DNA from: Firmicutes bacterium CAG:646
GTDB lineage: Bacteria; Bacillota; Clostridia; Lachnospirales; Lachnospiraceae
Length of the DNA stretch: 22,368 nucleotides
Direction: 5' to 3'
Assembly (NCBI GenBank): GCA_000432335.1
Contig: HF995324.1
Location: 1 to 22,368, forward strand
Part shown: positions 6,021 to 11,906 of the stretch, piece by piece
Layout of the letters: the number at the start of each line of letters is the position of its first letter
Numbering within the stretch: the first letter of the stretch is position 1
Position numbers and translations under genes: made by a program
Notes under the pieces: model-generated
Database searches by the model: none
What the model was told of the DNA's origin: nothing
What the model saw: the letters and a program-made list of their open reading frames with translations, nothing else

Positions 6021-7541
6021 TTGCCCAAGATTAATGACCAGTACGATATTGGAGAGGTTTTTGAAGCGATTGAGAACGAACTGATCGCTTCCATGATCCG
6101 GAATTTGCGCCGGCACAAACAGGAAGAGGTTGACGAGAAAAAGCAATGGTCCATGTGGCAGGCGGAGCAGCTGAAAGCACTGGAAAAGTATAAAAAACTT
6201 AATCAGAAAAAATACGGTCAGCAGTTTAAGGATATCAACAAAAAGATTCAGGCTCTGATCAGCATTGCCAGATCGGAAGGGGAAATGTCTCAGGAGATTG
6301 CGATTCTGGAGGCTATCAGAAAAGGTTTCCCGGCAAAGAGAATATCGAAAGGCGCTACGGCAGAGTTTTTTAAGCTGAATGAAAGAAAGCTGGAAGCACT
6401 GATAAAAGCTACGATGAACGACATGAAAAAGGCTGAGACGGCAGTTCTGCGCATGGCCAACGATCAGTACCGAAAGATAATCTATAACGCCCAGGTATAT
6501 GCCAATACCGGAGCCGGAACCTACGAAAAAGCAGTGGATATGGCCACAAAGGATTTTCTCTCTGCGGGATTGAATTGTGTGGAGTATTCCAATGGGGCAA
6601 GGCATACCCTTGCCGATTATGCTGATATGGCCATACGGACAGCCTGTAAAAGAGCTTACCTGCAAGGTGAGGGCGTAAAGCGTCAGGAATGGGGAATCCA
6701 TACCGTGATTGTGAATAAGCGCGGGAATCCCTGCCCGAAGTGCTTACCATTCTGTGGGAAGGTGCTGATTGATGATGTGTGGAGTGGCGGACGCCGGAAA
6801 GATGGCTCTTATCCTCTTATGAGTACCGCAGTAGCCCATGGGCTTTATCATCCACGCTGTAAAGACAGTCATACTACATATTTCCCTGGGATTTCCACAG
6901 CGGATGATACCTGGACGAAGGAAGAGCTGGAAGCGATTGGACAGAATGCCAAAGAGGAAGCACGGCAGCAGTACGCAGAACGGCAGGAGAAGAGGTTTAG
7001 CCGGTTAGAGAAAAATTCCCTGGATGAGGAAAATCAGAAAAGGTACGCAGCCAGAAGAGTAGAGTGGAAAATGCAGAAGGAGTTAATAGCGAAACCGATT
7101 GAAAAAGTTGCTGATTCTGGTATAATCAACTTAAAAAGTGCGAATGAGGAAAGCTCAGTGACAGAAATACGGAATTTGGGTAAGATAAATATAGAGGTAC
7201 TTGAAAAAGAATTTGGAAAGATTCAGACAGACGAAATTATTGTAACAAATGAGCGTATAGATCACATCAAAGAACGGCATCCGGAAGATTATGATTTATT
7301 TGAAAAGTACGGAGAGGAAAGTGTCTCGTCTCCAGATCTGATCATAAAGGATATAAAGCATCAGGGTACGGTGTTTATGGTGAAGAAATTACCGGAAACA
7401 AACTTGAATGTGGTAGTACGAGTGGTTCTTGAAACAGATGATAGTAAACTAAAAAATTCTGTTATGACATTTTACAGAATCCGAGAAAAAAATCTCAAAA
7501 AATTAATAGAAAAAAATGGGATGCTTTACAAAAAGGAATAG
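6021..7541 (+). CDS. Minor capsid protein 2-type head protein with C-terminal PBECR-like nuclease domain
   Basis: A 506-residue protein starting at TTG 6021: GGGAGGTGA (6007-6015) ends five bases before it, whereas the in-frame GTG at 6012 lies inside that binding site. Residues 1-300 match the minor capsid protein 2 (MuF-like) group placed next to the portal: long helices to about 215, then a probable metal site with C238, C241, C245, H277 and C280 (NPCPKC, FCG, YHPRC). After a charged helical linker (300-360), residues about 385-506 form a separate domain with VTNERIDHIKERHP (H415, H420), LVVRVVLET-type strands and SVMTFYRI (T483, Y485), resembling the PBECR group of BECR-fold RNase-like toxins, likely PBECR3-type. 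Such fusions are thought to be delivered with the DNA on infection. Base composition turns clearly AT-richer near 7090, exactly where the toxin part begins, suggesting acquisition as a module. The subtype assignment is less sure than the two-part architecture. Confidence 0.82.
   Translation: MPKINDQYDIGEVFEAIENELIASMIRNLRRHKQEEVDEKKQWSMWQAEQLKALEKYKKLNQKKYGQQFKDINKKIQALISIARSEGEMSQEIAILEAIRKGFPAKRISKGATAEFFKLNERKLEALIKATMNDMKKAETAVLRMANDQYRKIIYNAQVYANTGAGTYEKAVDMATKDFLSAGLNCVEYSNGARHTLADYADMAIRTACKRAYLQGEGVKRQEWGIHTVIVNKRGNPCPKCLPFCGKVLIDDVWSGGRRKDGSYPLMSTAVAHGLYHPRCKDSHTTYFPGISTADDTWTKEELEAIGQNAKEEARQQYAERQEKRFSRLEKNSLDEENQKRYAARRVEWKMQKELIAKPIEKVADSGIINLKSANEESSVTEIRNLGKINIEVLEKEFGKIQTDEIIVTNERIDHIKERHPEDYDLFEKYGEESVSSPDLIIKDIKHQGTVFMVKKLPETNLNVVVRVVLETDDSKLKNSVMTFYRIREKNLKKLIEKNGMLYKKE
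7099..7126 (+). promoter_or_regulatory. Strong internal promoter ahead of the PBECR domain
   Basis: TTGAAA (7099-7104), a 16-base spacer, and the perfect extended -10 TGGTATAAT (7118-7126) lie inside the minor capsid gene. Transcription would begin near 7133. About 13 bases later is GAGGA (7146-7150), seven bases before an in-frame GTG at 7158 that would start a 127-residue protein holding only the nuclease domain. This arrangement of promoter, short leader, binding site and start is unlikely by chance but unproven. It would allow the nuclease domain to be made without the rest of the structural operon. Confidence 0.55.
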
Positions 7542-7553
7542 CTATTGTATAAT
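7525..7553 (+). promoter_or_regulatory. Strong vegetative promoter for the intergenic RNA
   Basis: TTTACA (7525-7530), a 17-base spacer and a perfect TATAAT (7548-7553). The -35 is inside the last codons of the minor capsid gene and the expected start is near 7560. It matches the housekeeping sigma consensus in 11 of 12 positions, better than anything else seen in the window, and so should work without phage factors, including in a lysogen. Confidence 0.7.
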
Positions 7554-7559
7554 ATTCAT

Positions 7560-7725
7560 ATAGTAATAGTGGCTTTACCCAAAGGATTATTGAAGTAGAG
7601 ATTGTGCTGCTACGCACCTACCGGGTCAAAAGAAATGCGGGAAAGGGCACACCCGCCAATAATCCTTTGGTTTAGCAAATATAGATTATTCATACCACCG
7701 TCAGAAATGACAGGTGATATTTTTA
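7560..7725 (+). ncRNA. Candidate structured non-coding RNA of unknown class
   Basis: About 165 bases between a strong promoter and a hairpin terminator, with no convincing ORF. A perfect 14-pair stem joins 7579-7592 (CCAAAGGATTATTG) to 7657-7670 and extends outward through ACC/GGT-type pairs to GCT (7572-7574) and AGC (7674-7676). Inside it are two smaller hairpins: GTGC/GCAC (7604-7607 with 7614-7617) and GCGGG/CCCGC (7637-7641 with 7652-7656). CGGGT at 7622-7626 could alternatively pair with ACCCG at 7651-7655. The closing hairpin at 7696-7716 has a GAAA tetraloop and is followed by ATATTTTTAT. I do not recognise tmRNA, 6S, a riboswitch, hammerhead or twister core. It lies beside a nuclease domain and anti-defence genes, so a regulator, decoy or RNA antitoxin are all possible. 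Confidence 0.55.
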
Positions 7726-7726
7726 T
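7696..7726 (+). terminator. Hairpin terminator with GAAA tetraloop
   Basis: CACC+GTCA (7696-7703), loop GAAA (7704-7707), TGAC, one bulged A (7712), GGTG (7713-7716), then ATATTTTTAT. An eight-pair stem followed by a T run, placed to end the RNA that starts near 7560. The T-rich tail is the first part of a 17-base direct repeat seen again at 8251. Confidence 0.6.
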
Positions 7727-7734
7727 ACCCATTT
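7718..7734 (+). repeat. 17-base direct repeat, copy 1 (TATTTTTATACCCATTT)
   Basis: Identical to 8251-8267. Both copies follow directly on a hairpin and precede AGAAAGG and a gene start (7752 here, 8293 there). The spacing of 533 bases brackets the membrane peptide and the reverse-strand gene, as if that segment were a cassette inserted at a duplicated boundary. Confidence 0.7.
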
Positions 7735-7751
7735 AGAAAGGTGAGTGCAAA

Positions 7752-7856
7752 ATGAAAAAAGAAAAACTTTGGTATCGTTGGTCGGATTTTTCTGTTCCGT
7801 CAAAGATGGCTTTTATCTTGTCAGTCCTTGCATTAATAGCCGTAATAATGCGCTGA
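7752..7856 (+). CDS. 34-residue single-span membrane peptide
   Basis: ATG 7752 to TGA 7854-7856, with GGTGAG (7740-7745) six bases upstream. The peptide begins with a charged and aromatic half (MKKEKLWYRWSDFSVPSK) and ends in one hydrophobic span of about 15 residues (MAFILSVLALIAVIM) and Arg. Its last 44 bases overlap, tail to tail, the 3' end of the reverse-strand gene ending at 7813. It sits directly after the RNA terminator and the 17-base repeat. Small hydrophobic ORFs of this size serve as type I toxins, holin partners or regulators in prophages; none is proven here. A chance ORF or a gene truncated by the reverse-strand insertion cannot be excluded. Confidence 0.42.
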   Translation: MKKEKLWYRWSDFSVPSKMAFILSVLALIAVIMR

Positions 7857-8184
7857 ACTCAACTCGGTATGCTCCTATAAAGGCAAGGATAGAAATGATT
7901 AGGGCGAGAATATCCACCCATTTATCGAGTAAATAACGTTTCAAAGCGATGGAATTAAACTCTTTTGGGTGTTTCCCTTTATGAGTGAGAGTTGCAGAAA
8001 TCAAAGCACCGCTGGGAACTCTGGATGTGGTTAAATATCCTTCTTTTTCCAAAAAATCAATAGAAGAAAGAAGTTCTTCGGTTGGTATGTTGGAAGGAAA
8101 TCCTTTGTTGACTGAAAAAGTGCAGTCGGGACAATTCAGTAGATATTGAAGAACCTGCTTTGAAATTTTATCGACATTTAACAT
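7813..8184 (-). CDS. Reverse-strand winged-helix protein with C-terminal membrane segment
   Basis: The only convincing minus-strand gene. The frame is open from 8265, but ATG at 8184 has AGGAGG (complement of 8193-8198) eight bases upstream and an extended -10 further up, giving 123 residues. Residues 3-70 look like a winged helix: helix ISKQVLQYLLN, helix IPTEELLSSIDFLEKEGYL, then a wing with SGALISATLTHKG. Residues 90-107 (VDILALIISILAFIGAYRV) form a transmembrane span, and the last 15 residues are basic. A membrane-tethered DNA-binding protein or superinfection-exclusion factor would fit. Opposite orientation inside a late operon, its own promoter and AT-rich composition mark it as a moron probably expressed in the lysogen. 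I do not recognise a named family. Confidence 0.68.
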   Translation of the reverse strand: MLNVDKISKQVLQYLLNCPDCTFSVNKGFPSNIPTEELLSSIDFLEKEGYLTTSRVPSGALISATLTHKGKHPKEFNSIALKRYLLDKWVDILALIISILAFIGAYRVEFSALLRLLMQGLTR

Positions 8185-8206
8185 AGCGCTATACCTCCTT
8201 TTGTTC

Positions 8207-8215
8207 AGTATAGCA
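8207..8215 (-). promoter_or_regulatory. Extended -10 promoter of the reverse-strand gene
   Basis: On the minus strand the sequence reads TGCTATACT (complement of 8207-8215), an extended -10 matching TGnTATAAT in all but one position. It is 9 bases upstream of the AGGAGG site of the 123-residue protein, so the leader would be short. No good -35 is seen at 16-18 bases, which extended -10 promoters can do without. Confidence 0.5.
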
Positions 8216-8230
8216 GAAAACAACGTTATC

Positions 8231-8259
8231 AACACGCAAAATATGCGTGTTATTTTTAT
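8231..8259 (+). terminator. Hairpin terminator before the Tad2-family gene
   Basis: AACACGCA (8231-8238), loop AAATA, TGCGTGTT (8244-8251), then ATTTTTAT. A perfect eight-pair stem with a T run on the plus strand. Its tail is the second copy of the 17-base repeat. It would end transcripts coming from the small membrane peptide, and stands upstream of the reverse-strand promoter on the other strand. Confidence 0.6.
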
Positions 8260-8267
8260 ACCCATTT
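8251..8267 (+). repeat. 17-base direct repeat, copy 2 (TATTTTTATACCCATTT)
   Basis: Identical to 7718-7734 and in the same setting: after a hairpin and before AGAAAGG (8271-8277) and a gene start. A third boundary at 8852 shares only the first nine bases (TATTTTTAT). Confidence 0.7.
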
Positions 8268-8292
8268 TTAAGAAAGGACGAGGTGAAAAGTT

Positions 8293-8802
8293 ATGAAATT
8301 TACAGAAGCATTAAGAGAAATGAAGGAAGGTAAGAAAGTAAAACTTCCGTCGTGGGGTGGTTATTGGTATTGGGATAAAGAAAAACAGACAGTAATGATT
8401 CAGTGCAGACCACAGGACTCTGATCAGGGAGATCTTCTTGATATCAGAGAAACACAGAGAGTTGAATATACTCTTTCGAATGTGGCATCTGATGAATGGA
8501 TTATTGCAGATGAAACGAATTGCCCTGTTTTGGGTGGAAAAGCAGCATTTGGTTTTGGAGATGCAATCAAGTACGTTAAACGAGGATTGAAATTAAAACG
8601 TAAAGGTTGGAATGGTAAAAACCAGTATATCCAACTTGCAACAGGCATTTCTTACAAAGATGCTGACGGTGAGATTGTGAACTGTGAACACGATGCGATT
8701 GGCAATACAGCTATAGCTTTTGTGGGCACAAGTGGTGTTCAGATGGGGTGGCTTGCGAGTCAGGCTGATATGCTGGCTGATGATTGGTGTTTTGCAGATT
8801 AG
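8293..8802 (+). CDS. tad2: Tad2-family (DUF2829) anti-Thoeris protein with two tandem domains
   Basis: A 169-residue protein with ATG 8293 and GAGGTG (8280-8285) seven bases upstream. It contains two DUF2829-like units. The first (1-73) begins MKFTEALREMKEGKKVKLPSW and ends DIRETQRVEYTLSNVASDEW; the second (86-169) begins FGDAIKYVKRGLKLKRKGWNG and ends GWLASQADMLADDW, the family's most conserved signature. DUF2829 is the fold of Tad2, a phage protein that sequesters the cyclic ADP-ribose signal made by the TIR subunit of Thoeris and so blocks that defence; some members also bind CBASS cyclic nucleotides. The gene lies in an accessory block between minor capsid and scaffold and has a terminator 30 bases after its stop. 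Family membership is well supported; ligand binding by this member is inferred, and the two-unit form may behave differently from single-domain Tad2. Confidence 0.82.
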   Translation: MKFTEALREMKEGKKVKLPSWGGYWYWDKEKQTVMIQCRPQDSDQGDLLDIRETQRVEYTLSNVASDEWIIADETNCPVLGGKAAFGFGDAIKYVKRGLKLKRKGWNGKNQYIQLATGISYKDADGEIVNCEHDAIGNTAIAFVGTSGVQMGWLASQADMLADDWCFAD

Positions 8803-8831
8803 AAAGGCGGTGATCCAGATATCTCCCGTTG

Positions 8832-8860
8832 AGACGCAGGGTGAAGCGTCTTATTTTTAT
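8832..8860 (+). terminator. Hairpin terminator after the Tad2-family gene
   Basis: AGACGC (8832-8837), loop AGGGTGAA, GCGTCT (8846-8851), then TATTTTTAT. It closes the accessory block. The remaining 8861-8972 has no gene; it holds short dyads (CTCCG with CGGAG) and the AGGAGA site of the scaffold gene. Confidence 0.65.
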
Positions 8861-8972
8861 GCTCCGAAGAGCTTAAACTACGCGGAGACACCGGGTTATC
8901 AACTGTTTTGTGAGACACACATAAAACTGTCAGGCGCAGACAGCGCACAAAAAACTGTAAAGGAGAAGAGAA

Positions 8973-9614
8973 ATGGACAAGTCAATGAAAATCCCCATGA
9001 ACCTGCAGCTTTTTGCAGAATCGGGAGGTGATCCGACAGGAGGAGATCCAGGCAGTGGAGCAGCGGGAAATCAGCAGAACACAAATAATCAGCAGGCAGG
9101 ACAGCCCTTTCAGTTTGATTATGAAAAGCTGGCTAATATTGTTGCTGGAAAGCAGTCTGCCACAGAGGAAAGTGTCCTGAAAGGCTATTTTAAACAGCAG
9201 AACCTCACTAGGGAGCAGGTGGATCAGGCGATCGCAGCATACAAAGAGCAACAGGCGGCCAATACTCCTGATGTTGATGCACTTCAGCAGCAGGCGGCAC
9301 AGGCGCAGGCTGCAGCACAGCAGGCAAACATTGAGAAAGAAGCAATGTTTCTGGCCGGAGAGCTTGGGGTTGATTTGAAAACCATGCCCTATGTGCTGAA
9401 ACTGGCAGATCTGTCAAAGGTCGCAGATGAAAAAGGAACCATCAACAAAGAGAATTTAAAAGCAGCATTAAACACAGTGATGGAAGAGCTGCCACAGCTG
9501 AAACCAAGTACACAGACACCTCAGAGCGGATTCCGTCAGATTGGATCCGGCGGAGGACAGGGTGCTTCGACTACAGAGGATCAGCTGGCGGCAATCTTCG
9601 GAAATAAAAAATAA
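8973..9614 (+). CDS. Capsid scaffold protein
   Basis: A 213-residue protein with ATG 8973 and AGGAGA (8961-8966) six bases upstream. Scaffolds guide capsid shell assembly and then leave or are cleaved. The N-terminus MNLQLFAE (from residue 9) is the classic start of scaffold and capsid-linked proteins in Firmicutes phages. It is followed by a Gly, Asn and Gln-rich stretch (17-47), then a long helical, Gln and Ala-rich coiled-coil region (about 70-120), a conserved-looking helix pair with MFLAGELGVDLKTMPYVLKLADLS (about 125-148), and a Gly and Thr-rich tail ending TTEDQLAAIFGNKK, a typical capsid-binding C-terminus. It lies immediately before the major capsid gene, the standard scaffold position. 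Confidence 0.83.
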   Translation: MDKSMKIPMNLQLFAESGGDPTGGDPGSGAAGNQQNTNNQQAGQPFQFDYEKLANIVAGKQSATEESVLKGYFKQQNLTREQVDQAIAAYKEQQAANTPDVDALQQQAAQAQAAAQQANIEKEAMFLAGELGVDLKTMPYVLKLADLSKVADEKGTINKENLKAALNTVMEELPQLKPSTQTPQSGFRQIGSGGGQGASTTEDQLAAIFGNKK

Positions 9615-9629
9615 AGGAGAGAATGAAAT

Positions 9630-10532
9630 ATGGCAGTATACGAATACGCAGATCAGTTTGAGAGACAGCTGGCACAGAAATACGAAAGGGAACTGGTATC
9701 TTATGAGCTTACCCAGTCCAACTCTGGTATCAAGTTTATGAACGCCCAGACAATTAAGATCCCAAGATTAACGGTATCCGGTTACAAGGACCACAACAGA
9801 ACCAATATGGGATTCAATACTGGAACAGTGTCCAACGACTGGGAACCGAAAAAGCTCACCCATGACAGGGATATTGAGTTTGCCATTGATCCTATGGACG
9901 TGGATGAAACCAATCTGGTGACGGAGATTGCAAATATCCAGAACGTCTTTGAGGAAGAGCAGGCAATCCCGGAGAAGGACAGCTATCGTTTTTCTAAGCT
10001 TCTTACAGAGGCAACTTCCTATAAATCCAAAGGTGCAGTTGTGGATGAGACAGTCCTTACAGTATCTAATATCCTGGAATGGTTTGATGAGCAGATGGCG
10101 ATCATGGATGATAAATCTGTTCCACAGGAAGGAAGAATCTTATATCTGACCTCTGCAATGCAGAAGCTTCTGAAAAACGCAGATGGCATTACAAGAACCA
10201 TGAGCGTAGGAGCTGCAGGTGTAATCAACCGTCAGGTACATGGACTGGATGATGTAAAGCTGAAACCTGTACCCTCTGCAAGATTTAAGACAAAATACAA
10301 TTTCACAGATGGATGCGCTCCGGCAGTAGATGCAAAGCAGATCCACATGATGCTGGTACATCCATCCTGTGTAATCTCCCGCGATAAATACGCATATATG
10401 AAGCTGTTTACCCCAGGAACTGACAGCCGTACTGCAGACAAGTACGTATATCAGAACAGGTACTATACAGATACCTTCCTGATTGAAAGGAAATCCTGTG
10501 GTATTGCTATTAACAGGGAGGCACAGGGCTGA
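9630..10532 (+). CDS. Major capsid protein
   Basis: A 300-residue protein that forms the icosahedral shell; an HK97-type fold is expected from family and context. ATG 9630 has AGGAG (9615-9619) ten bases upstream. The N-terminal part has the extended-arm pattern YADQFERQLAQKYERELVSYEL followed by MNAQTIKIPRLTVSGYKDHNR, and then DWEPKKLTHDRDIEFAIDPMDVDETN, all familiar from clostridial phage capsid proteins; the second half has HMMLVHPSCVISRDKYAYMKLF and a final FLIERKSCGIAINREAQG. No delta domain or protease gene is seen, fitting a separate scaffold. It is overlapped by the next gene (TGATG). Confidence 0.9.
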   Translation: MAVYEYADQFERQLAQKYERELVSYELTQSNSGIKFMNAQTIKIPRLTVSGYKDHNRTNMGFNTGTVSNDWEPKKLTHDRDIEFAIDPMDVDETNLVTEIANIQNVFEEEQAIPEKDSYRFSKLLTEATSYKSKGAVVDETVLTVSNILEWFDEQMAIMDDKSVPQEGRILYLTSAMQKLLKNADGITRTMSVGAAGVINRQVHGLDDVKLKPVPSARFKTKYNFTDGCAPAVDAKQIHMMLVHPSCVISRDKYAYMKLFTPGTDSRTADKYVYQNRYYTDTFLIERKSCGIAINREAQG

Positions 10533-10786
10533 TGAGAGCAGAAAAAGGAAATAAGGTCTATACGATCACAGAAGAGCAGAAAGAATACTATCAGAATGAT
10601 GGCTTTGATATCTTTTCTGATGATGGAGAGATCATAGCCTATGGCATAGGGAAAAACGTTCCCTATGAGAAATATGCTGCTCTGAAAAAAGAAAATGAAG
10701 CCTTAAAAGAGAAACTTGCAGAGACTGAAACGCCCCAGGTAGACGAAAAGCCAGAGGAATCAAAGACAAAGCCTGCAAAGAAATGA
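10532..10786 (+). CDS. Small protein between capsid and connector, unknown function
   Basis: An 84-residue protein starting at ATG 10532, overlapping the capsid stop, with GGGAGG (10516-10521) ten bases upstream. Residues 1-45 look like a compact fold (VYTITEEQKEYYQNDGFDIFS); residues 46-65 form a charged coiled coil (KYAALKKENEALKEKLAE), and the tail is rich in Pro, Lys and Glu. Genes of this type are often found at this place in clostridial prophages. A head-decoration or assembly role is possible but unproven. Confidence 0.65.
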   Translation: MRAEKGNKVYTITEEQKEYYQNDGFDIFSDDGEIIAYGIGKNVPYEKYAALKKENEALKEKLAETETPQVDEKPEESKTKPAKK

Positions 10787-10796
10787 GGTGACATAG

Positions 10797-11183
10797 ATGC
10801 CGTATATCCCATATGCAACGGAACTGTATTATGAATCAGATTATGAAGGCAGTCTGATTCCTGGCAACAGTCTTCGAAGACTTCTCATCCAGGCATCAAG
10901 ACATATCGACACCCTGACCTACAACCGGATTGTGGGCCAGGGATTTGATAATTTGACAGAGTTTCAGAAAAATGTGATTCAGGAGGTCGTATGCCGCCAG
11001 GCGGAGTTTGAATATGAAAATGCGGATGAGATTAGCAGTGTCCTGAGTTCATACAGCATCAATGGCGTATCAGCTCAGTTCGGCAGCTCCTGGAACGTAT
11101 TCACAGACAGGGGTATTGCCATGAAAAGGGATGATTATGCACTGCTCTGTCAGACGGGATTGTGCTGCGGATTGTTGAGGTGA
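10797..11183 (+). CDS. Head-tail connector (neck) protein, gp6/gp15-like
   Basis: A 128-residue, mainly helical protein. ATG 10797 has GAGGTGA a few bases upstream. The pattern of a short N-terminal strand region, helix RRLLIQASRHIDTLTYNRI, then FDNLTEFQKNVIQEVVCRQAEFEYEN is that of the HK97 gp6 / SPP1 gp15 connector that docks under the portal. A Ser-rich loop (about 80-100) with SSYSINGVSAQFGSS matches the usual SIGDFS-type loop followed by the final helix. Length is normal. Position directly after the capsid genes fits. Confidence 0.8.
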   Translation: MPYIPYATELYYESDYEGSLIPGNSLRRLLIQASRHIDTLTYNRIVGQGFDNLTEFQKNVIQEVVCRQAEFEYENADEISSVLSSYSINGVSAQFGSSWNVFTDRGIAMKRDDYALLCQTGLCCGLLR

Positions 11184-11187
11184 TGGT

Positions 11188-11526
11188 ATGAGATATCCCA
11201 AATTAGTACCGGAAAAGCTGTGTAAAACAGACATTATCCTGGAATTTGAACAGGAGGGGTTGAATGTATACGGCGAACCTCTTCAGACAATCAGCTGGAA
11301 AGGAAAATGCAATTACCAAGACAAAGCAAGAACGGTTTACACTGCGGAAAAGAAGCTGATACAGATTACAGGCACTGCCCTGATCAGCGTTGACCCTTGC
11401 CCAGAGCTTCCGGTGATATCCTCCGGTGCAGCAGAGATAATGGGAGCAAAACGTCGGATTGCGCAGGGTATGAAAGCCCGTAACCCGGATGGAAGTGTAA
11501 ACTATGTGGAGGTGATGCTGGTATGA
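11188..11526 (+). CDS. Head closure / head-tail adaptor protein
   Basis: A 112-residue protein, probably beta-rich, starting at ATG 11188 with GAGG upstream inside the previous stop region (TTGAGGTGATGGT). In this slot between connector and the HK97 gp10-like protein, siphophages encode the head-closure (SPP1 gp16-like) protein. The N-terminal strand pair (KTDIILEFEQEGLNVYGEP), the W-x-G-K-C-N-Y-Q stretch and the late VNYVEVMLV strand fit a small beta barrel. The assignment rests mainly on order and size. It overlaps the next gene by four bases (ATGA). Confidence 0.65.
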   Translation: MRYPKLVPEKLCKTDIILEFEQEGLNVYGEPLQTISWKGKCNYQDKARTVYTAEKKLIQITGTALISVDPCPELPVISSGAAEIMGAKRRIAQGMKARNPDGSVNYVEVMLV

Positions 11527-11906
11527 TCAAAGTAAGTTCGGTTGTAAAATTGAATATGCCAAAAATAAAACAGCTTACACAGGCCCAGGTGACAGCTTTG
11601 GAACAGACGGCGGAAGCGCTTCATACCGAAGTGGTGCAGGCACAGGTATTTCCACGGGATACCGGAAACCTGCAAAATGAAAGTACTTTTGTAGATTACT
11701 CTAATAGCAGTAAAGGAAAAGTATCCATTGTATCCAGCACACCTTACGCACGGCGCCTGTATTTTCATCCAGAGTATCATTTCCAGAAAGGCGAAAATCC
11801 AAATGCCCGGGGTAAATGGTATGCAGACTGGATTCCGGGTGGATCGCAGGCCGATTTTGCAGTAAAGGCATTTAAAAATATCTATAGGAGGCTGACAGGT
11901 ATATGA
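11523..11906 (+). CDS. Minor capsid / neck protein (HK97 gp10-like position)
   Basis: A 127-residue protein. ATG 11523 overlaps the previous stop and has GGAGGTGATG upstream (11509-11518). The middle part PRDTGNLQNES, then VSIVSSTPYARRLYFHPEYHF and NPNARGKWYADW, is the signature of the Firmicutes phage minor capsid (Minor_capsid_2 type) group, whose members act as tail-completion or neck proteins. A C-terminal helix (ADFAVKAFKNIYRRL) follows. Overlaps the next gene by four bases. Confidence 0.75.
   Translation: MIKVSSVVKLNMPKIKQLTQAQVTALEQTAEALHTEVVQAQVFPRDTGNLQNESTFVDYSNSSKGKVSIVSSTPYARRLYFHPEYHFQKGENPNARGKWYADWIPGGSQADFAVKAFKNIYRRLTGI

Noticed and set aside
5982..6701. 239-codon minus-strand open frame opposite the minor capsid gene
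   Set aside because: Entirely antisense to a well-supported gene, Leu/Phe/Cys-rich as reverse-strand shadows are, with no start signals.
7560..7725. Retron, hammerhead or CRISPR-like RNA
   Set aside because: No reverse transcriptase gene nearby, no CTGANGA core, and no repeat-spacer periodicity.
7745..7936. 63-codon plus-strand open frame in the accessory block
   Set aside because: Its start has poorer spacing than the ATG at 7752 in another frame, and most of it is antisense to the reverse-strand gene.
8720..9031. 103-codon plus-strand open frame bridging the Tad2-family gene and scaffold
   Set aside because: It crosses a terminator hairpin and the scaffold binding site and overlaps both genes in another frame; no binding site.
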